Below, in pieces: positions 10,110-20,781 of a stretch of 64,000 nucleotides of DNA. This stretch comes from Nitzschia sp. pyKryTriq1 (lineage: Eukaryota > Bacillariophyta > Bacillariophyceae > Bacillariales > Bacillariaceae). Both the position numbers and the translations under genes were made by a program. The notes below the pieces were generated by a model. It was not told where the DNA came from. It saw nothing but the letters and a program-made list of their open reading frames with translations, and ran no database searches. Position 1 is the stretch's first letter, and each line of letters opens with the position of its first letter. The stretch is from the NCBI GenBank assembly GCA_956465555.1, contig OY101115.1:1674001-1738000 (forward strand), in the 5' to 3' direction.

Positions 10110-11768
10110 ATGCTGGACACGGTTAGAGGCTTGCTCCCGGACTGGCCCGAGTGGGCCCTTGATGTTTTAATGGTCATGACAGTCTTGTTGATCACGACTT
10201 TCATTTGTTCATCGTTTTACACGAGTGACGACGAGACGTCCACGGAGACTACGAGTTCGTCAAAAGTTCCCATGGACGCACAGCAGCGAGGAGAGCTGCA
10301 CAGAAACTTTGATAAGTTCCGAAAGAAGTATCTGGCAGTATACCTTGTAATCATGCTGGCAGACTGGATGTAGGTGGAACTGTGCTTGGTTGTTTGGCCG
10401 TTGTGAATTTGGTTTTGTCTTCTAATGAATGAATATATATTTCCTGCTCTTGTGAAGGCAAGGCACTCATATGTACACTTTGTACTTGAGCTACAATGTG
10501 AACATCTCTGCTTTATTCCTCACTGGTTTCTTGAGTGGCGCGTTCTTTGCCCCATTTTTGGGCTCCGCTGTAGATAAGTTTGGCCGGAAGAATTCATGTA
10601 TTGTATACTGCGTCCTCGAGATTATCATCAACGTTTTGGAACATTCTACCAATTTCCATGTCTTGATCCTGGGGAGAGTGTTGGGAGGTATTTCTACGAA
10701 CTTGCTGTTTTCGGCTTTCGAGTCATGGATGACGACGGAGCACCGAAAAAATGGGTTTCCTGAAGAGTGGTTGTCGAGAACATATGCAGAGGTAGGCACC
10801 AATGTACCACCTGACAAGAATTTGCAATCAAATAGTCGACTCATATGTATCTGTTTTCACTGCGATCAAAGGCATCCATTGGTAATGGGGTGACAGCGAT
10901 TCTTGCTGGCATTATATCGCAGATTCTTGAAGACTCCTTTGGTCACATTGGTCCATTTCAGGGTGCGATTGCGCTAACAATACTTGCTTTGCTAATGGTC
11001 CTCCCTTGGAATGAAAATTACGGCGATAGCAACAACAATGACGAAAATTCTCTTTCCGAACAGTTCTCACAGGGATGGAAGACGACACTATCGAATTCAC
11101 ATGTATGGAAAATTGGATTGACGCAAGCCCTCAGCGAAGGAGCAATGTATACTGTACGTGAGCTGCCCTTCTACTCACGTGCCTGTGTTGATGGTCCAAT
11201 CTAAATCTTTCTTACTTCCTTATCAAAGTTTGTCTTCATGTGGGTACCTACACTCCTCACACTTGATCCACCAGGTGGGGTCCCCACCGGCTGTGTGTTT
11301 TCAGCAATGATGATGTCGATTACAATCGGTGGTATGCTTTATCCACCTCTACAGGGTTTTTTCTCCAGATATATTATCTCTGATCGGCTTGCACCTGAAG
11401 CTTGCGCTTCTTTCGTTTATCTCCTTGCTGCGGCGAGTATGGCAGTGCCTGCTGTATCGCTTTCTCATACTTCATCGGACACGCTCAACGTCACAATAAT
11501 CAGTTTCCTTATAGTTGAAGGATGCGTCGGACTGTTCATGCCGGTCGCTGGAACGTTGCGGTCGAAATACGTTCCAGATGCCCTACAGGGAGCTATTTTG
11601 AACATTTTCCGCCTGCCACTGAACGCTGTCGTTGTTGCGGGCACGTACGCGACGGATGTTTTTGAGCCTACGCTGGTTTTCAAACTAGTGAGCTTATCCT
11701 TTTTTGCTGCTGCATGTTTCCAAGGCTCTATGCTGTTTCCTCGAACCGAAAAGAGTAAAACAGAATAA
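10110..11768 (+). CDS. MFS transporter, MFSD5/MOT2 (molybdate-anion transporter) family
   Basis: Four exons (10110-10369, 10458-10791, 10872-11153, 11229-11768) are joined by introns of 75-88 bp and encode 471 residues, close to the roughly 450 of MFSD5. Diagnostic blocks are ADWMQGTHMYTLY at the first exon junction, GSAVDKFGRKNSC (the MFS loop 2-3 motif), LILGRVLGGISTNLLFSAFE, WNENYGD and LKFRVPL-like FRLPLNAVVV. About 12 membrane segments are expected. The extra N-terminal helix (LMVMTVLLITTFICSSFY) before an acidic Ser/Thr loop is also typical of MFSD5. By family it moves molybdate for molybdenum-cofactor enzymes such as nitrate reductase. That substrate is inferred, not shown. Confidence 0.88.
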
Positions 11769-14700
11769 TCGAATCACTGCAATACTGTGAATCTCACGCA
11801 TAAAAATAAAAACAATATCTTTGCTTAGTTTTATTTTTTGTGAACAGATTTTTCGAGAAAAGCTTATCCATCTACGGTAATGCTCGTTGTGAAAAAGCGA
11901 TCGCATCGTCGATTCTTCCGTACCGGTAGCAATATAAATATCGTTTTTGCATCTTACGTTATAAGCTATTCCGGGGGACGTGGACAAGCTTCGATCTACC
12001 CTATCCGTAAAAGTAGTTTTAGCGCGCGCAATCAGTAATGAATGCTTACTAGTTACAGACGTATCAGATGTTTCCTCGAGCCGGAAAGAGTGAAACAACG
12101 ACAAAGCAAAATCTGATAAATCTTCTTTACAACTTAATCTTCGAAGCGAGCGCATCGTCCATTCTTCGCGAAGTAGAAAGTAGCGCACCAAAAAGTAACT
12201 GAATATTATAAAATCACCGTTTTGTTCTAGAAAAAGGGTTCGACTTGGAGAAAGTTCAACGTGCATCCATTCAGGAACAGTGATGACTTTGATTTTTTTC
12301 CATTCATACAGTTGGGGTTGCTCGTTTCAACAGCGACCGACTCCACTTGATCCTCTTGACGACTCTGAAATCGGTTACTTTCCTTATCTATTATTATCCG
12401 CCAAGCAATCTACCAAATAGAAATATGTGGTCCTTAAGAGAAGCTAAATAACTACTAGAGAAGGTCCATCCTTGTCCTTACAACGAAAAAGATTTTAATA
12501 CAGAAAGCCGTAAGCTAACGTGCTTTCATAGTACGATTTCGGCAGGCGGCAAACCTCGTCCAAGATTTTCTTCTTGCGCAGACAACTACAACGTCAACGT
12601 GACTTATCGGATGTACCACATTGTGTCACTTGCTTTTTCTATCACCTGACTCTCAATACCATCAATTATATTTTCTTAGCGTCTCCACTGACATGAAAAA
12701 TGCCATGATCTCAAACCGAGCATTCTACGACTCCTGTTTTTCAGCCTATGCAAAAGAAAGAAGGTAAGGTTCAGAAACTTACGAAACGCCTCCCTATACG
12801 GAAACTGGGGTGACCTTCGGGACATTGCGTCGAAAGCATTGCAGAAAGAGAAACGAAAGGAACATGCAAAATCGTCTTCGGTCGCTCTTTCAATTGCACT
12901 ATACTCGTAAGAAGTTCTTGGTTTCTCCATCCAGCAAAAGATTCGTAGCATATGATACTTGATCTAAGTTGCTCTCATTTCAAACGCAGGCACGTATCAC
13001 AGAAAGCACCGAAGGCCACGTGACGAGTTCGACTATTTTTCAAAAGCTCCAACGTAAAATTTCGTCAAAGACCCAGGTATGTATCCCGATCGCACAACTT
13101 ATCTCTATCTCCCGAGTCTCTCTAGTTCCTGATCGATGCGATTTCGCAAGCGGACCTCGAGCCTACTTCGTTTCTTATCAGGATTGCTTTCGATCCTGCC
13201 TCGATCATAGAAGCCAGGAGCTTTTTTAGGCCAGCACAGATCTCGCTTGAAATTTCGAGTTCCTGCTTATTCTGATCTTTCGCCCTAGAATCTTTGCCTT
13301 CTTCATTCTGGACGCATGGCTCCACGGAATAAAATCCAATAGGGATACAGTCAATGACAAAAGGTTGGCTGCAGCATCGATCAATTGCGGCACTAAAAGA
13401 AGAGAAAGTCGCCTCAAGTCCCAATCATGTGTTCTATCCACGATGCAAAGTTGAATCTTCGAATTTTTCTTGCGAGATACGGTGATTGAGTCCTTCATGA
13501 AGCGACAACTGATGATATGATATCGCCACAAATATTCAAGCAAACGAAGACGACGCGTCATCATGGAAACAACAGGGATTGTTCGACATTCTTCACAACA
13601 ATACTCAAGCAGCATTAGCAATATAATCAGCTCTACTATCGCTTTAATGTGATAGCATGGAACACTCATTTGAAATAAAAATCACCAGAAGACAACATAT
13701 CCGACATATGATAGTATCAAGATAGTTGCTACCGCTGCCGCCTTTTTGTAGAAGAGAGGGACAAAAGCCGTCACAGATTTCATGCCATCAGCAGCTCCCC
13801 ATACCAAGAGAACTCCTCTTGGTGCCGACTTGCTCTACAGGTAGACTATCCCTACTGCAAGATTATCCAAGAAGCCATTTCTTAAAAGAAAACGCAACAA
13901 AACATATTAGTCTGAAGATGAGGCCTGACCCCCAAACAGCGAAGAGAGACCACCGGGAACAGATTTGTTCAAACTAGCAGGTATCGGTAAGCAGGTGAGT
14001 GCCCTATCTTGTGACCTCGCTCGGATATGGGCTGAATGAGCCGTGTTCTTCAACCACAGGACATTAGCTTTGATTGTATAATGATAGATGTTGAGCGTTT
14101 TGACTTCTTTGCATACTTTGGACTTTCCCACACGTTGCTTCGAACTGCAAGAGGACACCTTTGCCCTCTATGGATGACAATTTCGAAATCCTCTTGCTCC
14201 GTCTACAAATGAAGTGGATGCGATAAGTTGCGACGTGGTCTACATATTTCTTCGAGTACATAGCTACGTCATGCAGAAAGGGTTTATCTTGCGTAAATCA
14301 ATTGTTGCAACGTAGCTGATCAATGCAAATTCGACTTGCACTTGCAGTAGTCATAATTCCACATCACTGTCTTCAACAAGGCCGACTTTTTAAGCAGATG
14401 CGATCTCAGTACTAATACGTCCTGTAGCCAACACAGTCCCGAGATACATGCGAGGGTGTGTTTTTGCTATCGGCATCCAAGATAGATGTGAAATGTGGCC
14501 AAGAAGCTCAAGGATCAAACTTCACCCATGCATAAGTATGAACACGTTCGCAAAAAAATGTTTGTCAGGGTACAGTATGGTGACAGTGACACTGGATGAT
14601 CATTTTTTGAATGTTTGAAGATATGCTTCGCATGCGCAGCATGGGTACCAGCACAATATGTCACAGCAAAGCACCGGTATTACGGGTATTACTTGCCGCT

Positions 14701-15526
14701 TCACTTATGAGTACAGCTCAGATTGATGGAATATGCGACCGATGCCACCGCTGCATTGATTGAACTAGCTGACGGCAATTCGAAAAGTCTCCCAGCATTT
14801 TCTGCATTCGAAACTGAATGATCACTCTAGCGTTTCTGGATTTCTAATCTTGCTTCTTTTAATGCCATGTCTTTGCGCGCACTGTGAATGATCGGCCAAG
14901 CTGCCCACAGTTATGAATAGCAAGGCTTCTTACTAGAGGTCCGAAGGCACGATGAACAATTTTCAGTTTCAAACAAGACGACGAACTCACATTATGAGAA
15001 ATATTATCGATTTTTCTTGTGAGTTTCGATGCGGCGGGACTGCTAATACGTAACTACTGGAAGACGCTGAAGACTCATCAGTACGAAAACTTTCGAATTG
15101 AACAAATGGCCGCAAACAGAGCGATCAGCAATTGGATGGCGACTCCTTCGAGTTTGTCATACTGAGCCGTATTGAAAAGAAATTGGGTGGATAGATATGC
15201 TGTAAAAAATGAGGAAATTTTTCTCTGCTGTAGAGGAGTAATCAGTGTTTTGTCACTGGTCTCTCGGTGAAGTTCATTTATCATAATAATATCTGCCGCG
15301 TTGTTCACTTTTTTCCTTTTTAGTGTCGAGATGGTAGTTCGGAATTGATTAGACGCAATGATGGGACATGGCGGCCCGCTTTGATCGGAAATAACAGTTC
15401 CATTCTGAGGAGGTCTACCGTGATAGTCTCTCTTGCCAACACCGTAATGAAGGAAAAATCAACAATGATTACTTGCAGAAACTTTAAAAAGGTCCACATC
15501 AAAGAGGAAATACGTGTATTTTAAAG
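11769..15526. other. Gene-poor region of about 3.7 kb
   Basis: Open frames here (for example on the minus strand at 11694-12266 and 13226-13669) lack family motifs, good starts or codon regularity, and I do not accept them. The block near 12069-12170 resembles the 3' end of the transporter gene plus flank (11738-11900). GTAC tracts are nearly absent here, unlike most other gaps. An unannotated non-coding RNA cannot be excluded. Confidence 0.45.
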
Positions 15527-15787
15527 AAATACTGTGCGCCCTTTTTACCTGTGGTTTTTCTGCATGGGCCAATAATAACATGTTAGTAGTATACATGTGT
15601 GTAAGCTGCGAAGGATTTACTACCGCGTTGCAAGAGACAATTTTAGTCGTTCCGAGCTATGATTTTAGCTACGATAATGGGCATCCAAACCAAGAACAGC
15701 CAGGTTTGGTTCACACTCGCCACCGTGTCGTGTGTTTCGTGCAAGAGGCCTCACCAAAGGCCCTTCAAAAATTCTTTTCCAAGTGAA
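15527..15787. repeat. Direct repeat, distal copy of the CaM-kinase 3' flank
   Basis: This copy shares long identical blocks with 15903-16161: GCCAATAA, TACCGCGTTGCAAG, CAATTTTAGTCGTTCCGAGC and GGGCATCCAAACCAAGAACA. Its last 30 bases match the final codons of the kinase gene in reverse complement. It is a duplication of the kinase 3' end plus downstream flank. Confidence 0.75.
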
Positions 15788-15902
15788 TTTTCACGGCCAT
15801 GGGAAGAATGAATGAAGAATCAATCAACATTGAGTTAGTAAATAACTTGCACAAACTCAAAATGCACTAGCTCTTCTTTGATTTGGACCTTTTTTAAAAA
15901 AA

Positions 15903-16161
15903 TATTGTGCGCCCAAGATCGGGATCTGTGGGGTTTTTTTTCTGCATCGGCCAATAACGTTTAGTATGCTCGCGTGTGAGCTCTGAAGGAGATGCTACCG
16001 CGTTGCAAGTGACAATTTTAGTCGTTCCGAGCTATAATTTTAGCTACGATAATGGGCATCCAAACCAAGAACAGCCAGGTTGGTTCACACTCGCCACCGT
16101 CTCGTGTGTTTCGTGCAAGAGGTTTTCACTAAATGCCCTTCAAAAATTCTTTTCCAAGTGA
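15903..16161. repeat. Direct repeat, proximal copy spanning the kinase 3' end
   Basis: Partner of 15527-15787 at about 85-90% identity by eye. It overlaps the last dozen codons of the minus-strand CaM-kinase (stop at 16129-16131). Because only this copy continues into the kinase, it is the probable original. Confidence 0.75.
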
Positions 16162-17201
16162 ATTCAGTTTGTTCACTGCCATGATCGTGGACACTGCTGC
16201 CTTAAATTTTCTCTTTGCGTTAAATCGCTTGAACTCCTGAAGATTGACTCCAAGATCTTTCTTCGCCAACGAGGCGTCGTCTCCAGTGATCCATGAATTC
16301 TGAAGCGCTCCTGGAGCATCCAGCCTTTTTCGCGCATCCACTGTCAGCAGAGAAGAAATCAGATCTTTGGCCTCTGCCGATACTGTACCCCAGTATTCTT
16401 CGTGAAATTCATATTCTCCTCTTCGAATTTTTCTAAAAAGATCTCTTTGCGTGCTCTCAATAAATGGAGGGTAGCCCCCAAGGAGGATGTAGAGAATGAC
16501 TCCAACAGACCACATATCTGCTCTTTGATCGTACGGAGTTCCTTCAAGGATTTCTGGTGCCACATAACCAGGAGTGCCGCATTGCGTTGTGAGTGAGCAC
16601 TCCTCGTAAACTTTTTTCGCAAACCCAAAATCGGCAATTTTAACTGTTGAGTCATCCTTCTTGCTCAGCAGCAGCAGGTTCTCCGGCTTGAGATCCCTGT
16701 GTGCAACATGATTCTGGTGCATGTAGCCTACCGCCTCCAGCAAAATCTTGCAGGTATCACGTGCTTCCTTTTCGTTGTAGTACGCTTTGGCTACAACCCT
16801 ATCAAATAATTCACCCCCGCTCATTTGTTCCAGAACAAGGTAATACGTCGATGGCTCCGTAAAGAAATCATAGAGACGAATTATGTGGTCGTGCTTCATT
16901 TCCATAAGAATTGAGACTTCGTCTAATAATGCAGCCTCGTCCTCCTCCGACAGCTTTTTGCGGTTCACACATTTCACTGCAAATGCGACTGAACTATTGG
17001 ACCTATGAAACCCTTCTCGCACTGTTGAGAATGCTCCAGTTCCGAGCTAGATGGCATTTTATGTGAGTGCGAATATATTATTAGGTGCGCAGTAGTTTGA
17101 AAGTACAAGATACTTACCACTCCTTTCAATCGGTAGAGTTCATCGAAGCGCATCCCGCTCTTTGCGCTGGGCTGCGGGGTGTCAATTGCAGATTGAGGCA
17201 T
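16129..17201 (-). CDS. Calcium/calmodulin-dependent protein kinase (CaMKI-like)
   Basis: Two exons, 17201-17118 and 17046-16129, with a 71-bp intron, encode 333 residues. The glycine loop is LGTGAFSTVREG (from residue 29), the ATP lysine lies in FAVKC (about K53), and the catalytic loop HRDLKPEN, DFGFAKK and activation segment CGTPGYVAPEIL are intact. The tail after the kinase core (FNAKRKFKAAVSTIMAVNKL) is a basic amphipathic segment in the position of the CaMKI autoinhibitory/calmodulin-binding helix. There are no EF hands, so it is not a CDPK. It would phosphorylate Ser/Thr substrates on calcium signals. The start at MPQSAIDTP gives a short N-terminus normal for the family. Confidence 0.92.
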
Positions 17202-17690
17202 TTGGCTGGTACTGTACGTCTCCTCGGCAGGGTACCGGTATGTGTACTGTAGCTTTCGGGTCGGTGATGGATGCAGGCTACAGCTTAATTATGAGTAGCT
17301 GGGCGAAGAAAATTCCTTTGCTGGTCCTCTTCTAATAGACCAGGTTAAAAAGAAATGGATATTGCGATTGCTAAATCAATGAATTCTTCCTACCAGTAGT
17401 ATGCAACACCGAAACGAGAGTGGTACTGTAGCACGACGAGGAGTACTTGTACTGTAATTGTACTACTGTACGTAGTACCAGTAGGTGAGAATTGGTTGCT
17501 GCCCTGCTTTCAGCTTCAGCTCGTCTCATGCCGCAGGAGGGTCATCGCAATTGTGACCCGTCCGCGCCCGCCCGCCTCCCTTTGGTCAGTAAAGTACCAG
17601 TACTGTACTGGTACCTGTGCTGTACCAGGTACAGTACCGGTAGACTTGGACTGTACCTGTACACAGTACCGGTCGTACCGGTACAGTCAG
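17202..17690. repeat. Kinase 5' flank and GTAC tract up to the element
   Basis: GTAC-rich palindromes occupy about 17205-17250 and 17420-17690, including the immediate flank GTACCGGTACAGT before the CAG target duplication of the Harbinger-like element. They also make up the upstream region of the CaM-kinase. No gene is seen. Confidence 0.6.
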
Positions 17691-18025
17691 GAACATCCAA
17701 GGATCGAGCGATCACGCGCGCACCACCTTCCTCTACTGAACTCAAAAGCGCGTTAAATCGAAACCGCGGTGTCTGCTTCGCAGCGTGGCCCACGGTTCTT
17801 GGCCTGGGCCAAGAATTCTTGGCCCAGGCCAAGAATTCTTGGCCCAGGCCAAGAATTCTTGGCCCAGGCCAAGAATTCTTGGCCCAGGCCAAGACTAGGC
17901 CAAGAATTCTTGGCCCAGGCCAAGAATTCTTGGCCCAGGCCACGAATGGGGGATCTGTGCTTCCCCCCCCATTTTTTTTAAAAATCTGTTGGTCATTCGG
18001 ACCAACAGAGCATACGTGCTCATAC
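17691..18025 (+). repeat. A-type terminus with six-unit palindrome array
   Basis: Within 17798-17945 the 20-bp unit AAGAATTCTTGGCCCAGGCC is repeated at 17811, 17831, 17851 and 17871 and, after an 11-bp break, at 17902 and 17922. Each overlap forms the palindrome GGCCAAGAATTCTTGGCC. A G/C run and a CCGAATGACCAACAG block follow. This is a likely transposase-binding array. It is shared with the right end of the smaller element. Confidence 0.85.
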
Positions 18026-18369
18026 TGTACGCTCAACTCAATACCACTGGAGCTTGAAAACAACAACAACAACAACAACAACAACACAATTCATGCTATC
18101 GGTGGTCTGGCCGGTCGAAAAAGTAAGGACGACTTTTGGAAGGTAGTCGATCATGCCTGTCAAAATCTACCAGACGATCGGTCACGATATTTGATGAGTG
18201 TCTGATATCCTTTGGATTTGGTCGTATGTACGGCCTTGGCTATTGATGAGGCAATACGATTGTGTCTATCCGACGCGCACGGCAAGATTTGGAGTAGCGT
18301 TGGTCGATCAAGAAGGAGGACAACTAAAACTCAAACAACACGAGTATGCTACCGAGCAGAATGCTATTA
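18026..18369. other. Internal non-coding part of transposon, AAC microsatellite
   Basis: A run of (AAC)n at about 18060-18086 is followed by mixed sequence without a supported ORF, up to the 3' end of the EAK-repeat frame. Confidence 0.5.
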
Positions 18370-18887
18370 TCAAGGAGGGCTGTCCATGCTCGAATCATCA
18401 AGTCGGGGTTCCTTGTTGGAAGTGGGCTCGTCGAGGCCGACAAGCTGGCGCTTCTTGCCTTCTTTGAAGGCGAATGCTGCTTCTTCTTTGGCTTCTTCTT
18501 CGGCTTTCTTGGCGGCGGCTTCTTCTTCGGCTTGCTTGGCGGCGGCTTCTTCTTCGGCTTTCTTGGCGGCGGCTTCTTCTTCGGCTTTCTTGGCGGCGGC
18601 TTCTTCTTCGGCTTTCTTGGCGGCGGCTTCTTCTTCTTCGGCTTTCTTGGCGGCGGCTTCTTCCTCTTCGGCTTCCCTCTTGGCGGCCATCTGCACCGCT
18701 TTCTTTCGTGCGGCTCCTTCTTCGGCTTTCGTTCTTGCGGCTTCTTCGGCGGCTTCTTCTTCTTTGGCTCTCTTACCTGGGGGATCACCAGCCGCCGGCT
18801 TCCCAGCCTGGTGCTTGGTGTTCTCGTGTCGTCGATCCTTCAGGCGACGGTGGCGTGGCTTAACCCCTCGAAGGGCAAGCATCATAA
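18370..18887 (-). CDS. EAK-repeat (Ala/Glu/Lys) coiled-coil ORF of the transposon
   Basis: From the ATG at 18887 the frame encodes about 172 residues. After a basic segment (HRRLKDRRHENTKHQ) it becomes a highly charged helix built on the nonapeptide AEEEAAAKK, encoded by about seven copies of a 27-bp unit between roughly 18497 and 18685. It ends KKRQLVGLDEPTSNKEPRL. The strand choice follows the helix-like composition. The opposite strand would give an implausible GGGFFFGFL repeat. It may instead be a 3' exon or a read-through extension of the larger ORF just upstream (18956-20275). Role unknown. Confidence 0.5.
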
Positions 18888-18955
18888 CTTTAGATAAATT
18901 TAAATATAATAGAAGCAAAATATATAGTAATTCAAGCAGAGTTATAGTTAGAATT

Positions 18956-20275
18956 TTAGTAGGTATCGAACTCGTCGTCCTCTTCCATGGGCTTACTCTT
19001 CTCCTCGTCCGCAACGTCTTCATCCCCAGATGCATCCGGCTTCTTGGGCGGGGGTTTCTTGGCTGCTTTCTTGCTGGCAGCCTTTTTGAAAGTTGGGGTC
19101 TTGGGGGGTCTCTTGAGCGGCGGACTATCCTCCTTGGACGAATCATCATCGTCATCCGAGTCTTCTTCCGAAGCCGTCACCCGCAAGTTCGCGAAGTCCA
19201 TCCAGACGTCATAGTTGGTGTCCTTGATTGGCGCCTTCTTCCTCCCGTCCAATTTTCGAGCCCGGGTCCCATCGTCATCCACCGCCAAAATGGCGTACAT
19301 CATGGGATGACTGGTCTTGACCTTGACTCGCTGCCCTTGCTTGGTTCGATGGGCGAATTTCGAACCCTTGGCAGCAAAGTGGAGGACCACTTCAAAGTCG
19401 TCCTCGAGTTCCTTCCCGTTGAAGTAAAAGTTGTTACAAGAGACGTTGGGCGGAAACTTGTAAAAGGTCCACTTGAACTTGAAATCGGGATTTGGTGTTT
19501 CAGTCAAGTAGAGGACCTGAGCCCACATAGCATCCGCCAAGGACTGGTTTGGTGCCAGCCCTGCTTGCGCATCCATCGCCATGGAGAACGCTGCTACGGA
19601 AGTCTCGTCCCCTTCAATCATGAAATGGGGCACCCTTGGAGTGCGAACCCAAAGCCCATCACCCGCCGGCTCCGAAAGGCATGCAAGCATAAGTCCCTTG
19701 TTGAAATCTTTCGTCGAATAAATCGGCAAGGCAAGACGTACAAGCTGGACGCTTGCACGATTGCCCTTCGTGTCGATTGCTTGAGTGCTGCCACCGTCCA
19801 AAAACATTGCGTCAGAGCATTCGCAAATGTTCCAACTGAGCTGGTTCGTAGAACCAGGATCAGCGATCGGAGGTGGCTTTGGACGAGCGCTATCGGCCAT
19901 CGTTCTATGGTAGGAGGGGCTTCTGATGCTGGGGCTGGGGCTGGCAAAAATGGCGGCTGATGGGCTGCTGGTCGTCGTCGTCGGTGGTGGTGTGGAAGGA
20001 TGAGTCGGGAGGGGCTGCTTGGTTTCCTTTTGGTCGTCGAATGGAGGCAATGTACCGTGTTTTTTTCTGTGCTTGAGAAGGTTGTTTCGCTTTTGTTGAA
20101 CGGCAAATCTAAGCTCAGAATTCCGGAGGCCAAATAGTTCAGGCTTTTCCTCACAGAGGTCTGCGAATTTTACTTTGTTTAGCTTTTGGTCAGCTAAAAT
20201 GCGATAAAGCTCTTTGAGAGTCTCAAGAGGGACGTCGGAAGTGTATTGCTGTTTTTTTCTTTTCGATCTTCGCAT
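18956..20275 (-). CDS. Transposon accessory protein, 439 aa, function unknown
   Basis: The ATG at 20275 starts MRRSKRKKQQYTSD. An N-terminal basic helical region (residues 1-75, with ADLCEEKPELFGLRN and KRNNLLKHRKK) could bind DNA. A Pro/Ser/Thr-rich linker follows, then a folded-looking core (about 145-360) with WNICECSDAMFLDGG, FNKGLMLACLSEPAGDGLW and WTFYKFPPNVSCNNFYFNG. The carboxyl end alternates acidic (EEDSDDDDDSS) and Lys/Pro-rich stretches. It is divergently oriented to the transposase, with 506 bp between the two starts. It is in the position of the second, DNA-binding protein of Harbinger elements, but I do not recognise a Myb/SANT repeat. Confidence 0.65.
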   Translation of the reverse strand: MRRSKRKKQQYTSDVPLETLKELYRILADQKLNKVKFADLCEEKPELFGLRNSELRFAVQQKRNNLLKHRKKHGTLPPFDDQKETKQPLPTHPSTPPPTTTTSSPSAAIFASPSPSIRSPSYHRTMADSARPKPPPIADPGSTNQLSWNICECSDAMFLDGGSTQAIDTKGNRASVQLVRLALPIYSTKDFNKGLMLACLSEPAGDGLWVRTPRVPHFMIEGDETSVAAFSMAMDAQAGLAPNQSLADAMWAQVLYLTETPNPDFKFKWTFYKFPPNVSCNNFYFNGKELEDDFEVVLHFAAKGSKFAHRTKQGQRVKVKTSHPMMYAILAVDDDGTRARKLDGRKKAPIKDTNYDVWMDFANLRVTASEEDSDDDDDSSKEDSPPLKRPPKTPTFKKAASKKAAKKPPPKKPDASGDEDVADEEKSKPMEEDDEFDTY

Positions 20276-20781
20276 ATTATGGCAGCCTCCTCGAGGAGGG
20301 AGTCGTCGTGGTCTCCCGAAGATGTTGGGATGCGTTGCTTCTCAGATGTTGCGATGCGTTGCTTCTCAAATTCGCTGACCGACAGGAAAAGCGCTGGTTC
20401 TTTTTTTTTCCTTCTCAACGCAAGCGATCACTATTTAAGGAGCATTGGGGCGCTACTTATGGTTAGTTTCCTATTATGGCCGGGATGAGCAGGGCGAGTC
20501 ACACGCGAATCAATTTTCCTCGCGGTAGCACGGCGCACGCGATAATACGCAATCAATGGTATCTCAATGGAATCTCACCATAGGAAACAGTCAACACCGT
20601 CTCGTCGTGTGAGTCAAATTGCAGACTGGCGGGCGGGGGGCTTGTATCTGGTCGTGATTTTTAAAAAGTCGTCTTGTGGAAAGTAAATGGGGCTTATACA
20701 AAGTGTGACCGATGTCGATATCGGAGCAGCCTGCTACGAATTTTTGCCCACCACACGCACCTCCATTTTCATTTTTTCGCA
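20276..20781. promoter_or_regulatory. Divergent intergenic region of the transposon
   Basis: This 506-bp space lies between the minus-strand accessory ORF and the plus-strand transposase and presumably holds both promoters. It contains the direct repeat GATGCGTTGCTTCTCA (20330-20367) and pyrimidine-rich tracts before the transposase start. Confidence 0.4.

Noticed and set aside
11694-12266. 190-codon minus-strand ORF overlapping the transporter's 3' end
   Set aside because: No motif and no plausible homology. It overlaps a secure coding exon in antisense.
13122-13669. Overlapping minus-strand ORFs of 100 and 147 codons
   Set aside because: No family signal and unequal composition. Probably chance frames in gene-poor DNA.
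17798-17945. CRISPR-like array
   Set aside because: Units are directly abutting palindromes with no unique spacers, in a eukaryotic transposon end.
18346-18897. Plus-strand ORF with GGGFFFGFLGG repeats
   Set aside because: It is the complement of the AEEEAAAKK helix. The minus strand gives a normal coiled-coil composition.
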